Shown here in pieces: positions 15,708 through 23,951 of a stretch of DNA of 64,000 nt. Each line of letters opens with the position of its first letter. The stretch's first letter is position 1. The position numbers and the translations under genes were made by a program. The stretch covers positions 372,001-436,000 of the forward strand of contig NZ_JBKEIT010000001.1 in the NCBI RefSeq assembly GCF_046365375.1, read 5' to 3'. The notes beneath the pieces are model-generated. The model searched no databases, had not been told where the DNA came from, and saw only the letters and a list, made by a program, of their open reading frames with translations. The stretch comes from Butyricimonas muris. GTDB taxonomy: Bacteria > Bacteroidota > Bacteroidia > Bacteroidales > Marinifilaceae.

Positions 15708-15983
15708 CTATTTGATTTGTTTGTTATCACACACGAGCACATCTCCGACAATGTAGTCCGATACACTCGGGTGGTTTTCTTTGAAAATGCGGGTTGCCGC
15801 AGAATTGTATGCGAGGTCATTTATTTTCCCCTCTTCGTTCACGACCATGATTTCCGTTTCGTTCAGAAATACAAGTTCGATGTCTCCGCCGACTATTGCC
15901 TGCATTTCTTTCAGCGTAAAGTCGGTCCCATTAGCAGGTTGCACCGATTGGCGCGTCCCGTTTGTTTTTATGATTTCTGCCAT
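15708..15983 (-). CDS. DUF3846 family protein
   Basis: 91 aa. The pattern VQPANGTDFTLKEMQAIVGG, followed by MVVNEEGKINDL, NSAAT and YIVGDVLVC, matches the DUF3846 domain found in many phages and conjugative elements. Function unknown. It sits in the leftward operon upstream of the RT. Confidence 0.85.
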   Translation of the reverse strand: MAEIIKTNGTRQSVQPANGTDFTLKEMQAIVGGDIELVFLNETEIMVVNEEGKINDLAYNSAATRIFKENHPSVSDYIVGDVLVCDNKQIK

Positions 15984-16223
15984 TTATTTCTTATGTGTAA
16001 AAGTTATTATGGTTTGACCGTCATAACCGAATTTTACTTTTAGACCGAAAGCCTCGGCATCGGACCTGATGCAGCAGATGTCCCAAACATTTAGTGCATG
16101 GGTACAGGTTATGACTGTGTTGTTTTCTGAGATAAGCGGCGATTTGCCTTTCAGCGCAGCACCGCCGCATATTCCGCGCAGGATTACTCCGCGCTGGTGG
16201 GTATTAAGTTCTTTTGTTTCCAT
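15984..16223 (-). CDS. Hypothetical protein
   Basis: 79 aa from METKELNTHQRG at 16223; a longer frame from 16310 adds a non-descript leader and is less likely. It contains a Gly/Ala-rich loop (ILRGICGGAALKG) and ends KFGYDGQTIITFTHKK. It abuts the DUF3846 gene. Not recognised. Confidence 0.7.
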   Translation of the reverse strand: METKELNTHQRGVILRGICGGAALKGKSPLISENNTVITCTHALNVWDICCIRSDAEAFGLKVKFGYDGQTIITFTHKK

Positions 16224-16343
16224 CGGCAAATCGGAATTTGTTAAAGAATAGATGCTATCCGAATAATCCGGTCGGAATTCGGGCATATTTTTTTGTCGGC
16301 ATACGTTCAAACTGCACGTATCCGTTTCATGCTGTTACCAGTT

Positions 16344-16481
16344 TCAGAATCCGAAACAAGGAGCACAAGGAGCCGTCAGCACACGGATTCCGACCCAGAC
16401 AAGCAAGAGCAAGCCTGCGACAAACACCGTGTTCAGAATGGCATCCTGCCGTTTGCGGGCAAAGGCGATTATCTTTTTCAT
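16344..16481 (-). CDS. Small single-pass membrane peptide
   Basis: 45 aa from ATG 16481. The N-terminus is basic (MKKIIAFARKRQ), followed by one hydrophobic segment, roughly residues 17-35 (NTVFVAGLLLLVWVG), and a short tail with CAPC. It may be a phage membrane effector or moron peptide. Real coding status is uncertain because of its size, but composition and position in the operon fit. Confidence 0.5.
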   Translation of the reverse strand: MKKIIAFARKRQDAILNTVFVAGLLLLVWVGIRVLTAPCAPCFGF

Positions 16482-16516
16482 GGCTTTGATTATTACGGTT
16501 CGACTACAATCGGGCA

Positions 16517-16546
16517 TAAAAAAGGCACGAGTTTTCCGCCCGTGCC
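16517..16546 (-). terminator. Rho-independent terminator
   Basis: GGCACG pairs with CGTGCC (16524-16529 with 16541-16546), followed on the minus strand by a T run. Located downstream of the 16571-16804 gene. Confidence 0.75.
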
Positions 16547-16570
16547 TGCACCGATATATTTCACACTATG

Positions 16571-16804
16571 CTATGCCGCCGGTGTCGGCGTCGGTGGCAG
16601 TGTCGGCATTTTGATGATACGGCAACTCTCGTCCGTGAGCACACGATATACCCGCACGAGCCTTCGCCCGCGAAAACTGCTTACTGTAACGCTTTTCACA
16701 CCTCTTGAAGCCAGAGTTGCAAGCACACCTCCGGCACTTTTCAATTTGTCGAAACTGCCGTAACTCTCGGTTCCGGCATTATTATATAATTCTATCATTG
16801 TCAT
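16571..16804 (-). CDS. Small protein, paralogue of the 16836-17210 product
   Basis: 77 aa (or 75 from the second Met). MIELYNNAGTESYGSFDKLK and a central RRLVRVYRV align by eye with MIEIFSEDRTRNYGRYAHFK and ELQRIYTA of the upstream neighbour, indicating a tandem duplication. The C-terminus is Pro/Thr-rich. Function unknown. A terminator follows. Confidence 0.72.
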   Translation of the reverse strand: MTMIELYNNAGTESYGSFDKLKSAGGVLATLASRGVKSVTVSSFRGRRLVRVYRVLTDESCRIIKMPTLPPTPTPAA

Positions 16805-16835
16805 TCGATTTTAGTGCATGATTGGATTACCGAAC

Positions 16836-17210
16836 TCACATGAATATCGGCAGCGGCTTTACGAGCCAATCGGGCTGACCGGCATGGAAACACTTGTCGG
16901 CACGCCTTTGTGCTTCTTTCGCACGGATGCGCCGAGGCTTTTTAGATTGTTTTTGCGGCACTCCTTTTGCCCGCAATTTTTCTCCGGCATCGGGTGTTTT
17001 CGCCTCTTTAGGCACACGCCAACGGCTGTTGAACGTTGCCGTATAGATGCGTTGCAACTCCGTGCCTTTGTAGCACATGACCAGTACGGCGGGCGGTTCG
17101 CCGGCAATTTCGCCTTTTGCCCGCAGCTTGTCGAGCGTGTCTTTGGCCGCCTTGAAATGGGCATAACGCCCGTAATTGCGAGTGCGGTCTTCGCTGAATA
17201 TTTCAATCAT
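16836..17210 (-). CDS. Basic hypothetical protein
   Basis: 124 aa. The N-terminal 60 residues match the neighbouring 16571-16804 protein. A Lys/Arg-rich tail (KQSKKPRRIRAKEAQRRADK) suggests nucleic-acid contact. Family not recognised. Confidence 0.75.
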   Translation of the reverse strand: MIEIFSEDRTRNYGRYAHFKAAKDTLDKLRAKGEIAGEPPAVLVMCYKGTELQRIYTATFNSRWRVPKEAKTPDAGEKLRAKGVPQKQSKKPRRIRAKEAQRRADKCFHAGQPDWLVKPLPIFM

Positions 17211-17223
17211 ACACTCAGGTTTG

Positions 17224-17466
17224 TTACATTAGTTTTTTGAGAAATTTCCAAGCCTGCGGGCTGTATCTCCGGCACACGAAATTCTCTAACGATTCGGTGC
17301 GTTCATACCCGCAATTCTGGCATAAGTACCGCACAAATTTGTGCGTGATGAAGTGCAGCATCCCCGTTTCATGGCTTTTGCAGCGGTCGAAGTACGGGGA
17401 GATGCCGAGCGCAAAGTGGGCAGAAAAATTTTCTGCCACTTCGTTGAAAGCGATGAGTTTATACAT
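17224..17466 (-). CDS. Small Cys/His protein
   Basis: 80 aa from MYKLIAFNEV (17466); an ATG four codons earlier is also possible. It contains HETGMLHFITHKFVRYLCQNC with a possible zinc site. Function unknown. It lies directly downstream of the terminator at 17476-17510. Confidence 0.68.
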   Translation of the reverse strand: MYKLIAFNEVAENFSAHFALGISPYFDRCKSHETGMLHFITHKFVRYLCQNCGYERTESLENFVCRRYSPQAWKFLKKLM

Positions 17467-17475
17467 GGCATGAAA

Positions 17476-17510
17476 CAAAAAGGACAGCGCACATTTCCTG
17501 CACGCTGTCC
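17476..17510 (-). terminator. Rho-independent terminator
   Basis: GGACAGCG pairs with CGCTGTCC (17482-17489 with 17503-17510), followed on the minus strand by a T run. It closes the 17541-18167 gene. Confidence 0.78.
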
Positions 17511-17540
17511 AGCTTCGATTGTATAGGGTTCGTTATGCCG

Positions 17541-18167
17541 TTACGCTGCAATCGCTACGGTTTCCGCTCCGCTTCTCGGCTTTCTGCCACGCCTGCGGGC
17601 AGGCTGTTCCGCCACCGTTTCGGCAACGGCTATGGGTGTCGCACTTTCGGCGGCAACTTGTTCGGCAGGCTGTTCGGGCTGCACCTCTTCGGGCTGGGCG
17701 ATGTCTTTGGGCAGTTCCACACGGAAATTTAGAGCCTCCATGAGTGCTTTGGTGGCATTGTGGATGTACTTCTTGCGGTCGCGGGCGGAGCGTTCCAAGT
17801 CCTTTTTGGTCGGCATTAACCCGATTCGCGCCCATACGCTTGCATCGAGGTCGAAGACTTTGACCGTAATGCCTGCGGAGGTGCGAATGATGAGCCGGTG
17901 CGGAGTTCCTGCACGGAGTTTCGAGCGGATACCGTCATTCGATTCACGGAGCAGCGATTCTTTGGTCTTCACTTCCCAGAATGTCGTCACCACGTTGCGC
18001 AGTACACGGAACATTTCGTCCTGCGTTTTCACGGTTGCTTCGTAATCGGCACCGAAAAAGTGCATAGCCGTGTTCTTGCCGTCTTTGCCGGCATACTCGA
18101 AAACCACACCTGCGGCATTAACTGCCATGTTTGCAAACTGTTCTGCATTTAACTTACTGATTGCCAT
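17541..18167 (-). CDS. Protein with AT-hook-like C-terminus
   Basis: 208 aa from MAISKLNAEQ (18167); the frame stays open further upstream to 18329, but that segment crosses the tRNA-like element and looks non-coding. The N-terminal two thirds are globular and mixed, followed by a Pro/Glu/Ala-rich linker and a C-terminal ARRRGRKPRSGA, an AT-hook-like DNA-binding tail. It is the first gene of the long leftward region and could be a DNA-binding architectural or regulatory protein. Confidence 0.8.
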   Translation of the reverse strand: MAISKLNAEQFANMAVNAAGVVFEYAGKDGKNTAMHFFGADYEATVKTQDEMFRVLRNVVTTFWEVKTKESLLRESNDGIRSKLRAGTPHRLIIRTSAGITVKVFDLDASVWARIGLMPTKKDLERSARDRKKYIHNATKALMEALNFRVELPKDIAQPEEVQPEQPAEQVAAESATPIAVAETVAEQPARRRGRKPRSGAETVAIAA

Positions 18168-18204
18168 AATGATAAAATTTAGTTGGTTTCTATGCGATAG
18201 TGCA

Positions 18205-18273
18205 TATTGCGGGCACTGCGGAATCGAACCGCACGTTCTGCGGATGGCAAAACGGCACGACCTGTGCGCGCCC
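18205..18273 (-). tRNA. Degenerate tRNA-like element
   Basis: On the minus strand the 3' part has a good T arm (TGCGG-TTCGATT-CCGCA) and a 7-bp acceptor pairing (TGGGCGC with GTGCCCG, two wobble pairs). The D arm is reduced to a 4-bp stem with a short loop, and the anticodon loop reads CCATCCG, lacking the usual T before the anticodon. Probably a decayed tRNA or tRNA mimic rather than a working tRNA; it could mark an integration site. Confidence 0.35.
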
Positions 18274-18279
18274 AAAAAT

Positions 18280-19820
18280 CGCACGCTACCTTTCACCCGA
18301 TAGCGTGCAGATTTCATCTCAATTTGCACCTCACTAAAACGTGCCCTATACTCGCTATTTCGGAAAAAAGCCCTACATTTGCATTGTTCACACGCAAAGG
18401 CGGTTTTCCGCTGTCATGGCAAGCCCGACATACTCCAATTTCGACGGGTGTTTCTTTGGCACGTCCCCCGTCTTTTCCAACGGGGCAGCTAACATTAGGG
18501 CGGTTGGCGGCTGGTGATTATGGGCATGACATTGGCAATGCTCTTTTCTCAAGCTCCGTGCGGATTGCTTTTACCGCATAGCGATTTTTATCTCCGGCTG
18601 CGCAAGGGCAGACTTATGGCATTATTTTATCGCCTCCCTTTTTCCATACGACTCTCGCCCTCCCAAAATCACGGGTTTTGCGTATGCGGACAAAATACAC
18701 GTATTTCGACCGTTCCGACTTGCTACATTGGTTTGTAGTCCTGCGCGGTGTGGTTATTTAACACCCTATTTAATCGCTCCATAGCGAACAGGCTAATTTT
18801 CGTTTGTCCGAGCCACGAAAATAGGTTTCCCACAAAAAAGGCTCTTTGTTTCTCGCTGTTGCGGTTTTTGCTGTCTGTTTCTTACTTACTGACTTTTTTT
18901 GTTTTTACTATTTACAGACTTGTTGCGGTTGTTCCGCTTTTGAAAGTCTGTATATTTTTTGTTTCTGTTTTCCCCGTCTGTTTGTCGGGGCTGTTTCCCT
19001 TTCGGGTTCAATTCAACTCTAAAACAAATTTTTCAATCCTCCAAATAATTTTTTTCGTCCGACTGAAAAAACGGCTCTAAAATGAGAGTGGACGCTCGCG
19101 CGCGAGGGCTGTTTTTATTTGATTGAAAATCAATCTATTACAGAAAAGAAAAATTTTTTTTCAAAAAAATATAGGGTTCAACGCTTAAAAACAGACTGAA
19201 AGAAAAACTATATATATTGATAGTCAATTATTTGCGAGTTAAAAACAGACTAAAAACAAGGGAGAAAAATTTTTTTGCTTTCAATCCGAAAGAAACAGAG
19301 GTCTATTTATAGGCTTTTAGTTTCACTTTTCTACAAAGTGAAGGCATTAAAATGCTGAATAACAGTACACTAATAATTTTTGAAAAGAACGGGGTGGGTA
19401 CTACCCCCGGTGCGGATTCGATACGCGCCCTACGGCCTGATTTTCAAGTCCCGTTTTTGGCTCTGACTTTTTTGTTCAAAGTTTGGCACAGTTTCGGGGG
19501 ATTATTTGTTCAAAACAGAACAGGATTTGCAGCGGGAGAAGCCGTCCGGTCATAGACAGACTTTGCAAGAATCCATTTACCCGCCGGCTTTGCATTGTCG
19601 GATCCTCTTGACGATTGTCATTTCATATTATGGCAGACACGGTTATGCGGAGAATCTTGTTTACTAAAACATTCCAAAATGGGGCATTAAAGCAGACGGT
19701 CGCATATACAGTCTTGCATAGAAATTTGTGCGCTAATGAATTATCGAATTTTTTGTCGAAACTTTTATTAGGTTTCCCTAAAAAGAAAATTGATAATTTA
19801 AGCCCGCATTTCCCCGACAA
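18280..19820. other. Intergenic region with repeated CAGACT words
   Basis: About 1.5 kb separating the divergent leftward and rightward genes. I see no convincing gene; frames at 18748-19080 (hydrophobic), 19352-19555 and 19615-19842 look like chance. The word CAGACT or AGTCTG recurs in both orientations (near 18873, 18914, 18945, 18976, 19191, 19246 and 19557), including an exact 13-bp direct repeat TTAAAAACAGACT at 19185 and 19239. The stretch 19081-19330 is very A/T-rich. The arrangement would suit a replication origin or a regulatory region. Confidence 0.5.
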
Positions 19821-19824
19821 TCTT

Positions 19825-19832
19825 TATCTTTG
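19825..19832 (+). promoter_or_regulatory. Bacteroidetes-type -7 element
   Basis: TATCTTTG matches the Bacteroidetes consensus TAnnTTTG and lies 42 bases before the preferred start at 19875. A clear -33 TTTG at the usual spacing was not seen. Confidence 0.5.
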
Positions 19833-19874
19833 CCTAAAGTAAACCTGTATATAATTTATAGATGCAAATACCGG

Positions 19875-20969
19875 ATGAGTAAAAGCAAGTCGGCAATCCA
19901 TGATTTCTTCCGATGTTACAGACCGAAGAATGAGACGCATGAACTGGCCATCGCGCAGTTTTGTGCCCAGCGACGCTTTGTCGTCTCTATCGACGCGACA
20001 CCCGACAAACGGTTGCCCGTAACATACGAAGAGTTCCGACAATGGTTCGAGACGGATACGCCCCGACGCGGTGATGTCGTAAACCTTGTGGGGCATGGGA
20101 TTTCAGGGATTGTCGAAACAGTGGGCGTAAATCAATCCGTGTGCTTGTACGTTTCTATCAGAGGTGATGAACTGAACGCTGCTTCCGGATGTTTCGACTA
20201 CACCTCGTTGGAAATCGCCGACAAGGAGACGGTTCTCCGCCTGCAACGGGCTCTTTACAGGGAAGGGCTGGTCTGGAACCGGTGGCGCAACAGACTCAGA
20301 CCGCGCGAAACACCCAAAGAGAATGTCCAGTACCAAATCAGCGTATTGGGTCGGAAAATCGGTTACGGTGTGTTTCGGGAAATCGATGCCGAGGGACGGA
20401 TTGTCATGTACTGTATGAAACCGGAAGACGGTCCGGTGCGTTATTCGCTGCGGGAGGTTGTCGGACCGGCAGAAGATTACCAGTTGGAGCCTATCAACGT
20501 GGGACAGCGTGAGGAACTGGCGAAAGAGCTGGAAAAGGCCGGTGTCCTTTGGAACGGGTTTTACAAACGGATCGAGCCGGTCAATTATCTGGCTCCGGCA
20601 GGAAAAGGCTACTACTACCTGGACGAGTTCTGGGAGGTATGCAGGACTATCGAGCAAGGCAAGACCAAAGGTGCGAAGTATTTCAATAACGGGAACTATT
20701 CCCGGTATCGGGAACCGATGGAGGAACTCCGGAGATATCTTTTGAACGAACTGGGTGTCGGTGCGGTTTCCCGTTCTGAAGAGACCGTGTATTACTACCT
20801 GAAAGAGTTCTGGAAGGTCTGCAAGACAACGGATAAAGGACGACGAAGGGATATAAAGCGAGCCAAAGCCGGTAACTATTCCACCGATGAAGAGAGCATA
20901 AAAGAACTTGCCTTACGGTTACAGGAGAAACGGAAGGAACAACTGTCCCGCCATCCGTTAAAGGGATAG
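19875..20969 (+). CDS. Hypothetical protein with C-terminal repeats
   Basis: 364 aa from MSKSKSAIHDFF (19875); an upstream ATG at 19830 lies inside the promoter element. The C-terminal third contains two copies of a module of about 45 residues beginning YYYLDEFWEVC and YYYLKEFWKVC, each ending in NGNYS or AGNYS and a helical tail. The N-terminus has a Cys/aromatic block (FFRCYRPKNETHELAIAQF). Such repeat proteins are seen in Bacteroidales phages, function unknown. Rightward and monocistronic, ending before a cluster of inverted repeats. Confidence 0.82.
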   Translation: MSKSKSAIHDFFRCYRPKNETHELAIAQFCAQRRFVVSIDATPDKRLPVTYEEFRQWFETDTPRRGDVVNLVGHGISGIVETVGVNQSVCLYVSIRGDELNAASGCFDYTSLEIADKETVLRLQRALYREGLVWNRWRNRLRPRETPKENVQYQISVLGRKIGYGVFREIDAEGRIVMYCMKPEDGPVRYSLREVVGPAEDYQLEPINVGQREELAKELEKAGVLWNGFYKRIEPVNYLAPAGKGYYYLDEFWEVCRTIEQGKTKGAKYFNNGNYSRYREPMEELRRYLLNELGVGAVSRSEETVYYYLKEFWKVCKTTDKGRRRDIKRAKAGNYSTDEESIKELALRLQEKRKEQLSRHPLKG

Positions 20970-21080
20970 TCATTTTCTAATCATCCGCTATCCGTCACCT
21001 TGTTGCTGGAGAAGTAAATCCCACTTTGAAATTTTTGTATCGGTATTCTCTATCTTCTTCTAAAGAAGAAGCAAGGTGGA

Positions 21081-21239
21081 GGGTATAAATAAAGCACTTC
21101 CGCTACGCTCCAGTGTTTATTTATACCCTTTAATGCTCACCCCTAAAGGGGTTCGCTATGTTTTTCTTTTAGTAGATAAAAAAAGAAAAGTAAGATAGTA
21201 GTATAGTATATATAATATATTACTGCATCTTACTTTTCT
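21081..21239. terminator. Bidirectional inverted-repeat terminator cluster
   Basis: Two strong inverted repeats lie between convergent genes: 21081-21097 with 21113-21128 (GGGTATAAATAAAGCAC type) and 21184-21196 with 21227-21239 (AGAAAAGTAAGAT/ATCTTACTTTTCT), the latter with A/T-rich flanks. A small CCCCTAAAGGGG hairpin lies between them. They can stop transcription from both sides. Confidence 0.7.
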
Positions 21240-21268
21240 GTATTTATAGAACCGGAAATAGGTGTCGG

Positions 21269-21634
21269 TCAGCCTCCATCAGAGCTTTTTTTATGCCCGT
21301 AGGTTTGCTCGAACTTCTCCCTGAAAGCCTTCACCTGCTCCTTGGGCAGATAGCGGCGCACCTCGCCGCAGAGCCGGTCATACTCCTCCAGAAGGAGCGT
21401 ATCGAGGTCTGCCATTTCAATCTCCACGTCCGGGTGTAGCCGTCGGAAATAGAATCCCGCCGCCTGCGCATATTCGCCTTTGCAGGCCCGGCTGACCGTC
21501 TTGACGGATGTCCCGGTGATTTCGGCGCACGACTGCATCGACTTGAATACGGCGACCAGTATGCGCGTGTGGCCGAACAGCAGCACCTGTTTCGGGTGCC
21601 GGAATGAACTGTTGCTTTTCCCTTTGTGTTTCAT
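21269..21634 (-). CDS. NUMOD1-like DNA-binding protein
   Basis: 121 aa. Residues about 28-65 (FKSMQSCAEITGTSVKTVSR, then CKGEYAQAAGFYFRR) resemble NUMOD1-type helix-turn-helix modules of homing endonucleases, without a nuclease domain. The C-terminus contains LLLEEYDRLCGEVRRY. It is a paralogue of the 23577-23951 product; the two flank the antirepressor gene. Probably a sequence-specific DNA-binding regulator. Confidence 0.75.
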   Translation of the reverse strand: MKHKGKSNSSFRHPKQVLLFGHTRILVAVFKSMQSCAEITGTSVKTVSRACKGEYAQAAGFYFRRLHPDVEIEMADLDTLLLEEYDRLCGEVRRYLPKEQVKAFREKFEQTYGHKKSSDGG

Positions 21635-21641
21635 GCGGTTT

Positions 21642-22082
21642 TCATTTTGCCATGCGTTGCAGGATTCGGGTAATGAGCGGGATGTTCTCCACGTTGATCC
21701 ACTCTTTTGCCACGTTCCAGCTCAGTGATTTGCTAAAACAGATACTCTCTTCCGTGAGGATATGATACGACAGGCGCCCTTCCGTCGGTTTGAGTTTCAG
21801 GTCATGCAGTTCGCACAGCCCGTTTTTCCAGAATATGCAGCCGCGCTCCGTCTGGAGAGCCTGTACCATCAGTATCGGGAACGGGATGGCTCCAACCAGC
21901 ATACCGACAGCCCAGAATGTAATCCGCAGTCTTTCCTCGTATCCAGCCTCTATCAGTCGCCAGATGTCCTCCGGCGTGCCCAGACAGGGTGTCAGGCATT
22001 GTCTCCGACAACGGGGACAGTCGCAGCTCACGGGATAGCGGCCCGTCGCCCTTGAAATCTTTTCGGTCAGTTCCTTGCTCAT
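21642..22082 (-). CDS. YkgJ-like Cys-rich metal-binding protein
   Basis: 146 aa from MSKELTEKI (22082); an upstream ATG at 22160 would run deep into the antirepressor gene. Cys clusters CDCPRCRRQCLTPC (residues about 20-33) and CIFWKNGLCELHD fit the YkgJ/CxxCxxCC zinc- or iron-chelating family. Function of the family is unclear. It overlaps the end of no other gene and sits in the regulatory operon. Confidence 0.78.
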   Translation of the reverse strand: MSKELTEKISRATGRYPVSCDCPRCRRQCLTPCLGTPEDIWRLIEAGYEERLRITFWAVGMLVGAIPFPILMVQALQTERGCIFWKNGLCELHDLKLKPTEGRLSYHILTEESICFSKSLSWNVAKEWINVENIPLITRILQRMAK

Positions 22083-22087
22083 ACTGT

Positions 22088-23563
22088 CTATTCCGGTTGT
22101 TGTCCGGCATTCCTTCTGTTCCACAATTCGATGATTTTCTCCCGACCGAGTAATGACCACCGCTTACGGGAGCCGAACGCCCATCGTTTCTGGGTTTTGG
22201 GATTCGTCCAGTAGTATGGCACGTCGATTTGCCACTCCCGATATTCCGGCAGGACGGCCCATTGCTTCTTCACGAACTGACAAATGCCGCTATCTTCCAG
22301 AAACTTACTCATGCGGCTGGCCGAGATGCCGATTTCCCGGGCGAGTTGCGTGGGCGTGAAGTAATCCACGCCTTCCGTCAGATGACTGTATGGGTTCTCC
22401 ACCCTGCGGCGTCCGGACGGCAGCTCGGGACGTTTAGGCGGCTCCCTGTTCCAGAGTTCGAGAATCTGGTCACGGCCGATCTTGCTCCACCGCTTCCGTG
22501 TCCCTGCCGCGTAGCACTTGCCGGTGCGCAGGTTGTTCCAGTAATACGGCATATCAATCTGCCAGCTTCGGTACGGCAAGAAAGCCACCCATTGGTTTTT
22601 CGAGAACTTGCAGATGCCTTTTTCGGCAAGGAACTGGTGCAACTGCCGGGGTGTCGTATTAAGCTCCTGTGCGAGCCATGTCGTCGAATAGTAATCCCGT
22701 CCCTCTATCAGGTTGTCGTAAAACTCCACCTTGTAGGAATCGGCGTCGATACGTTCCTGTTGCAGGTGTATTTCGTGGCGTTGGGCGACAATTAACTGCT
22801 GCGCCTCGTCGAGGCTTTGCGGCACGGGCAGATTCTCGGTAGTGCTCGTATCGCTTTCGGGTCGGGGTTCCAACGTGGCATAGCCCCGTGTCATCAGTTC
22901 GTTGATTTTCGTGTTGCACCATTGCGAGAACTCCGGCGACAACTGCCGGGCGAACTCCATCGCCAGCTCTTCATCAATCCATGTCGCCCCGTTGTTACGG
23001 CCGCGCGTGGTGAAAATCTGGCTGTCGAGGCTTTCCGAGATGCCCTTCTCGACCAGATGCTGGCGATAGCGGACGAAATCCGCCTTGCGCAGTATCTCTG
23101 CCGGCAACACGCCGAAGCTGCGGGCCATCTGCGTGGCGTTTATCATCATCTTGTTGTTGGCCGCGCGGAAAGAGATCGGATGGTCCTGATAGCTGAACAC
23201 CACGTCTTCCTGCTGTGCGGGTTGCGTCGCCTTGGCAGACTGTATGGCCGCATCTTCAAGCAGCTCGTTGAGCCATGTCTCCACTGCGGCGCACTTCTTT
23301 GCCGCGATGGAGTTTTCGCGCCGCATGGGCCGGATCAGCTTATAGACGTCGTAGGGGCTGATAGCCCACATCTCGCGTCCTTTCTTGCGGAACGGAATCT
23401 GAATACTGGAGGGCAACTGGCGGATAGCCGCCTTGTCGGTCAGCATCTCCTCGCGCCCCAATACTTTACAGAGGTCATGCAGGTTTACCCATGCCAAGGT
23501 TTTGTCATCGTTGAACAGCACCCTGACCGGGTACTCTTCACATAGTATCGCATTGCTTTTCAT
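22088..23563 (-). CDS. BRO-N/KilA-N antirepressor with two KilAC-like repeats
   Basis: 491 aa DNA-binding phage antirepressor. Domain order: BRO-N-like region (residues about 10-110, VRVLFNDDKTLAWVNLHDLCK), KilA-N domain (about 125-235, with MMINATQMARSF and GRNNGATWIDEELAMEFARQ), a Gln/His-rich helix, then two similar C-terminal modules of about 90 residues (FYDNLIEGRDYYSTTWLAQEL and LTEGVDYFTPTQLAREIGIS), each ending in WSKIGRD or WSLLGREKIIELWN. Stacking all three module types in one protein is unusual. It probably controls the lysis/lysogeny or early/late switch. Transcribed leftward from the promoter near 24415. Confidence 0.88.
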   Translation of the reverse strand: MKSNAILCEEYPVRVLFNDDKTLAWVNLHDLCKVLGREEMLTDKAAIRQLPSSIQIPFRKKGREMWAISPYDVYKLIRPMRRENSIAAKKCAAVETWLNELLEDAAIQSAKATQPAQQEDVVFSYQDHPISFRAANNKMMINATQMARSFGVLPAEILRKADFVRYRQHLVEKGISESLDSQIFTTRGRNNGATWIDEELAMEFARQLSPEFSQWCNTKINELMTRGYATLEPRPESDTSTTENLPVPQSLDEAQQLIVAQRHEIHLQQERIDADSYKVEFYDNLIEGRDYYSTTWLAQELNTTPRQLHQFLAEKGICKFSKNQWVAFLPYRSWQIDMPYYWNNLRTGKCYAAGTRKRWSKIGRDQILELWNREPPKRPELPSGRRRVENPYSHLTEGVDYFTPTQLAREIGISASRMSKFLEDSGICQFVKKQWAVLPEYREWQIDVPYYWTNPKTQKRWAFGSRKRWSLLGREKIIELWNRRNAGQQPE

Positions 23564-23576
23564 CTTGTATTATTTT

Positions 23577-23951
23577 TCATTCTTTCTCTTCTAAATCACG
23601 TTGTTTACAGAACTTCCGGAACTCTTTGCGCCGTTCCTCATACGCCTGTCGCTTGTGGGCGGTCTCACGCACGGTGAAATAGCGGCGTTCCACACCGCAT
23701 AGGCGGTCGTACTCCTGCAATGTCAGGTTGTCGAGGTCCGACAGGTCGATTTGCACATCGGGGTGCGCATGTCGGAAATAGAAGCCTCCGGTGGCTACAT
23801 ACTTCCCGGTACAGGAGAACGATATGCTTTGGAGGTTGATGCCTGAAAAATCCGCCGCACTGTGCAGCGAGCGCACCACGGCGATGAGTACATACGCTCC
23901 GTTGAAGACCAGCAACTGCTTCGACGGTAAAAATGGTCCTTTCGTTTTCAT
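23577..23951 (-). CDS. NUMOD1-like DNA-binding protein
   Basis: 124 aa, paralogue of 21269-21634: VVRSLHSAADFSGINLQSIS, then CTGKYVATGGFYFRHAHPD, and LTLQEYDRLCGVERRY align by eye with that protein. The C-terminus is a charged helix. Probable DNA-binding regulator. Overlaps the 23948-24388 gene by 4 bases. Confidence 0.75.
   Translation of the reverse strand: MKTKGPFLPSKQLLVFNGAYVLIAVVRSLHSAADFSGINLQSISFSCTGKYVATGGFYFRHAHPDVQIDLSDLDNLTLQEYDRLCGVERRYFTVRETAHKRQAYEERRKEFRKFCKQRDLEEKE

Noticed and set aside
17541..18329. Longer start for the AT-hook protein
   Set aside because: The 54-codon extension runs through the tRNA-like element and looks non-coding; ATG at 18167 is preferred.
18748..19080. 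Hydrophobic ORF as membrane protein gene
   Set aside because: Composition follows the T-rich DNA, with no ribosome-binding site or conserved start, and it lies in a region with iteron-like repeats.
19352..19842. Two short rightward ORFs before the 19875 gene
   Set aside because: One starts in A/T-rich repeats and the other overlaps the promoter; neither resembles a protein family.
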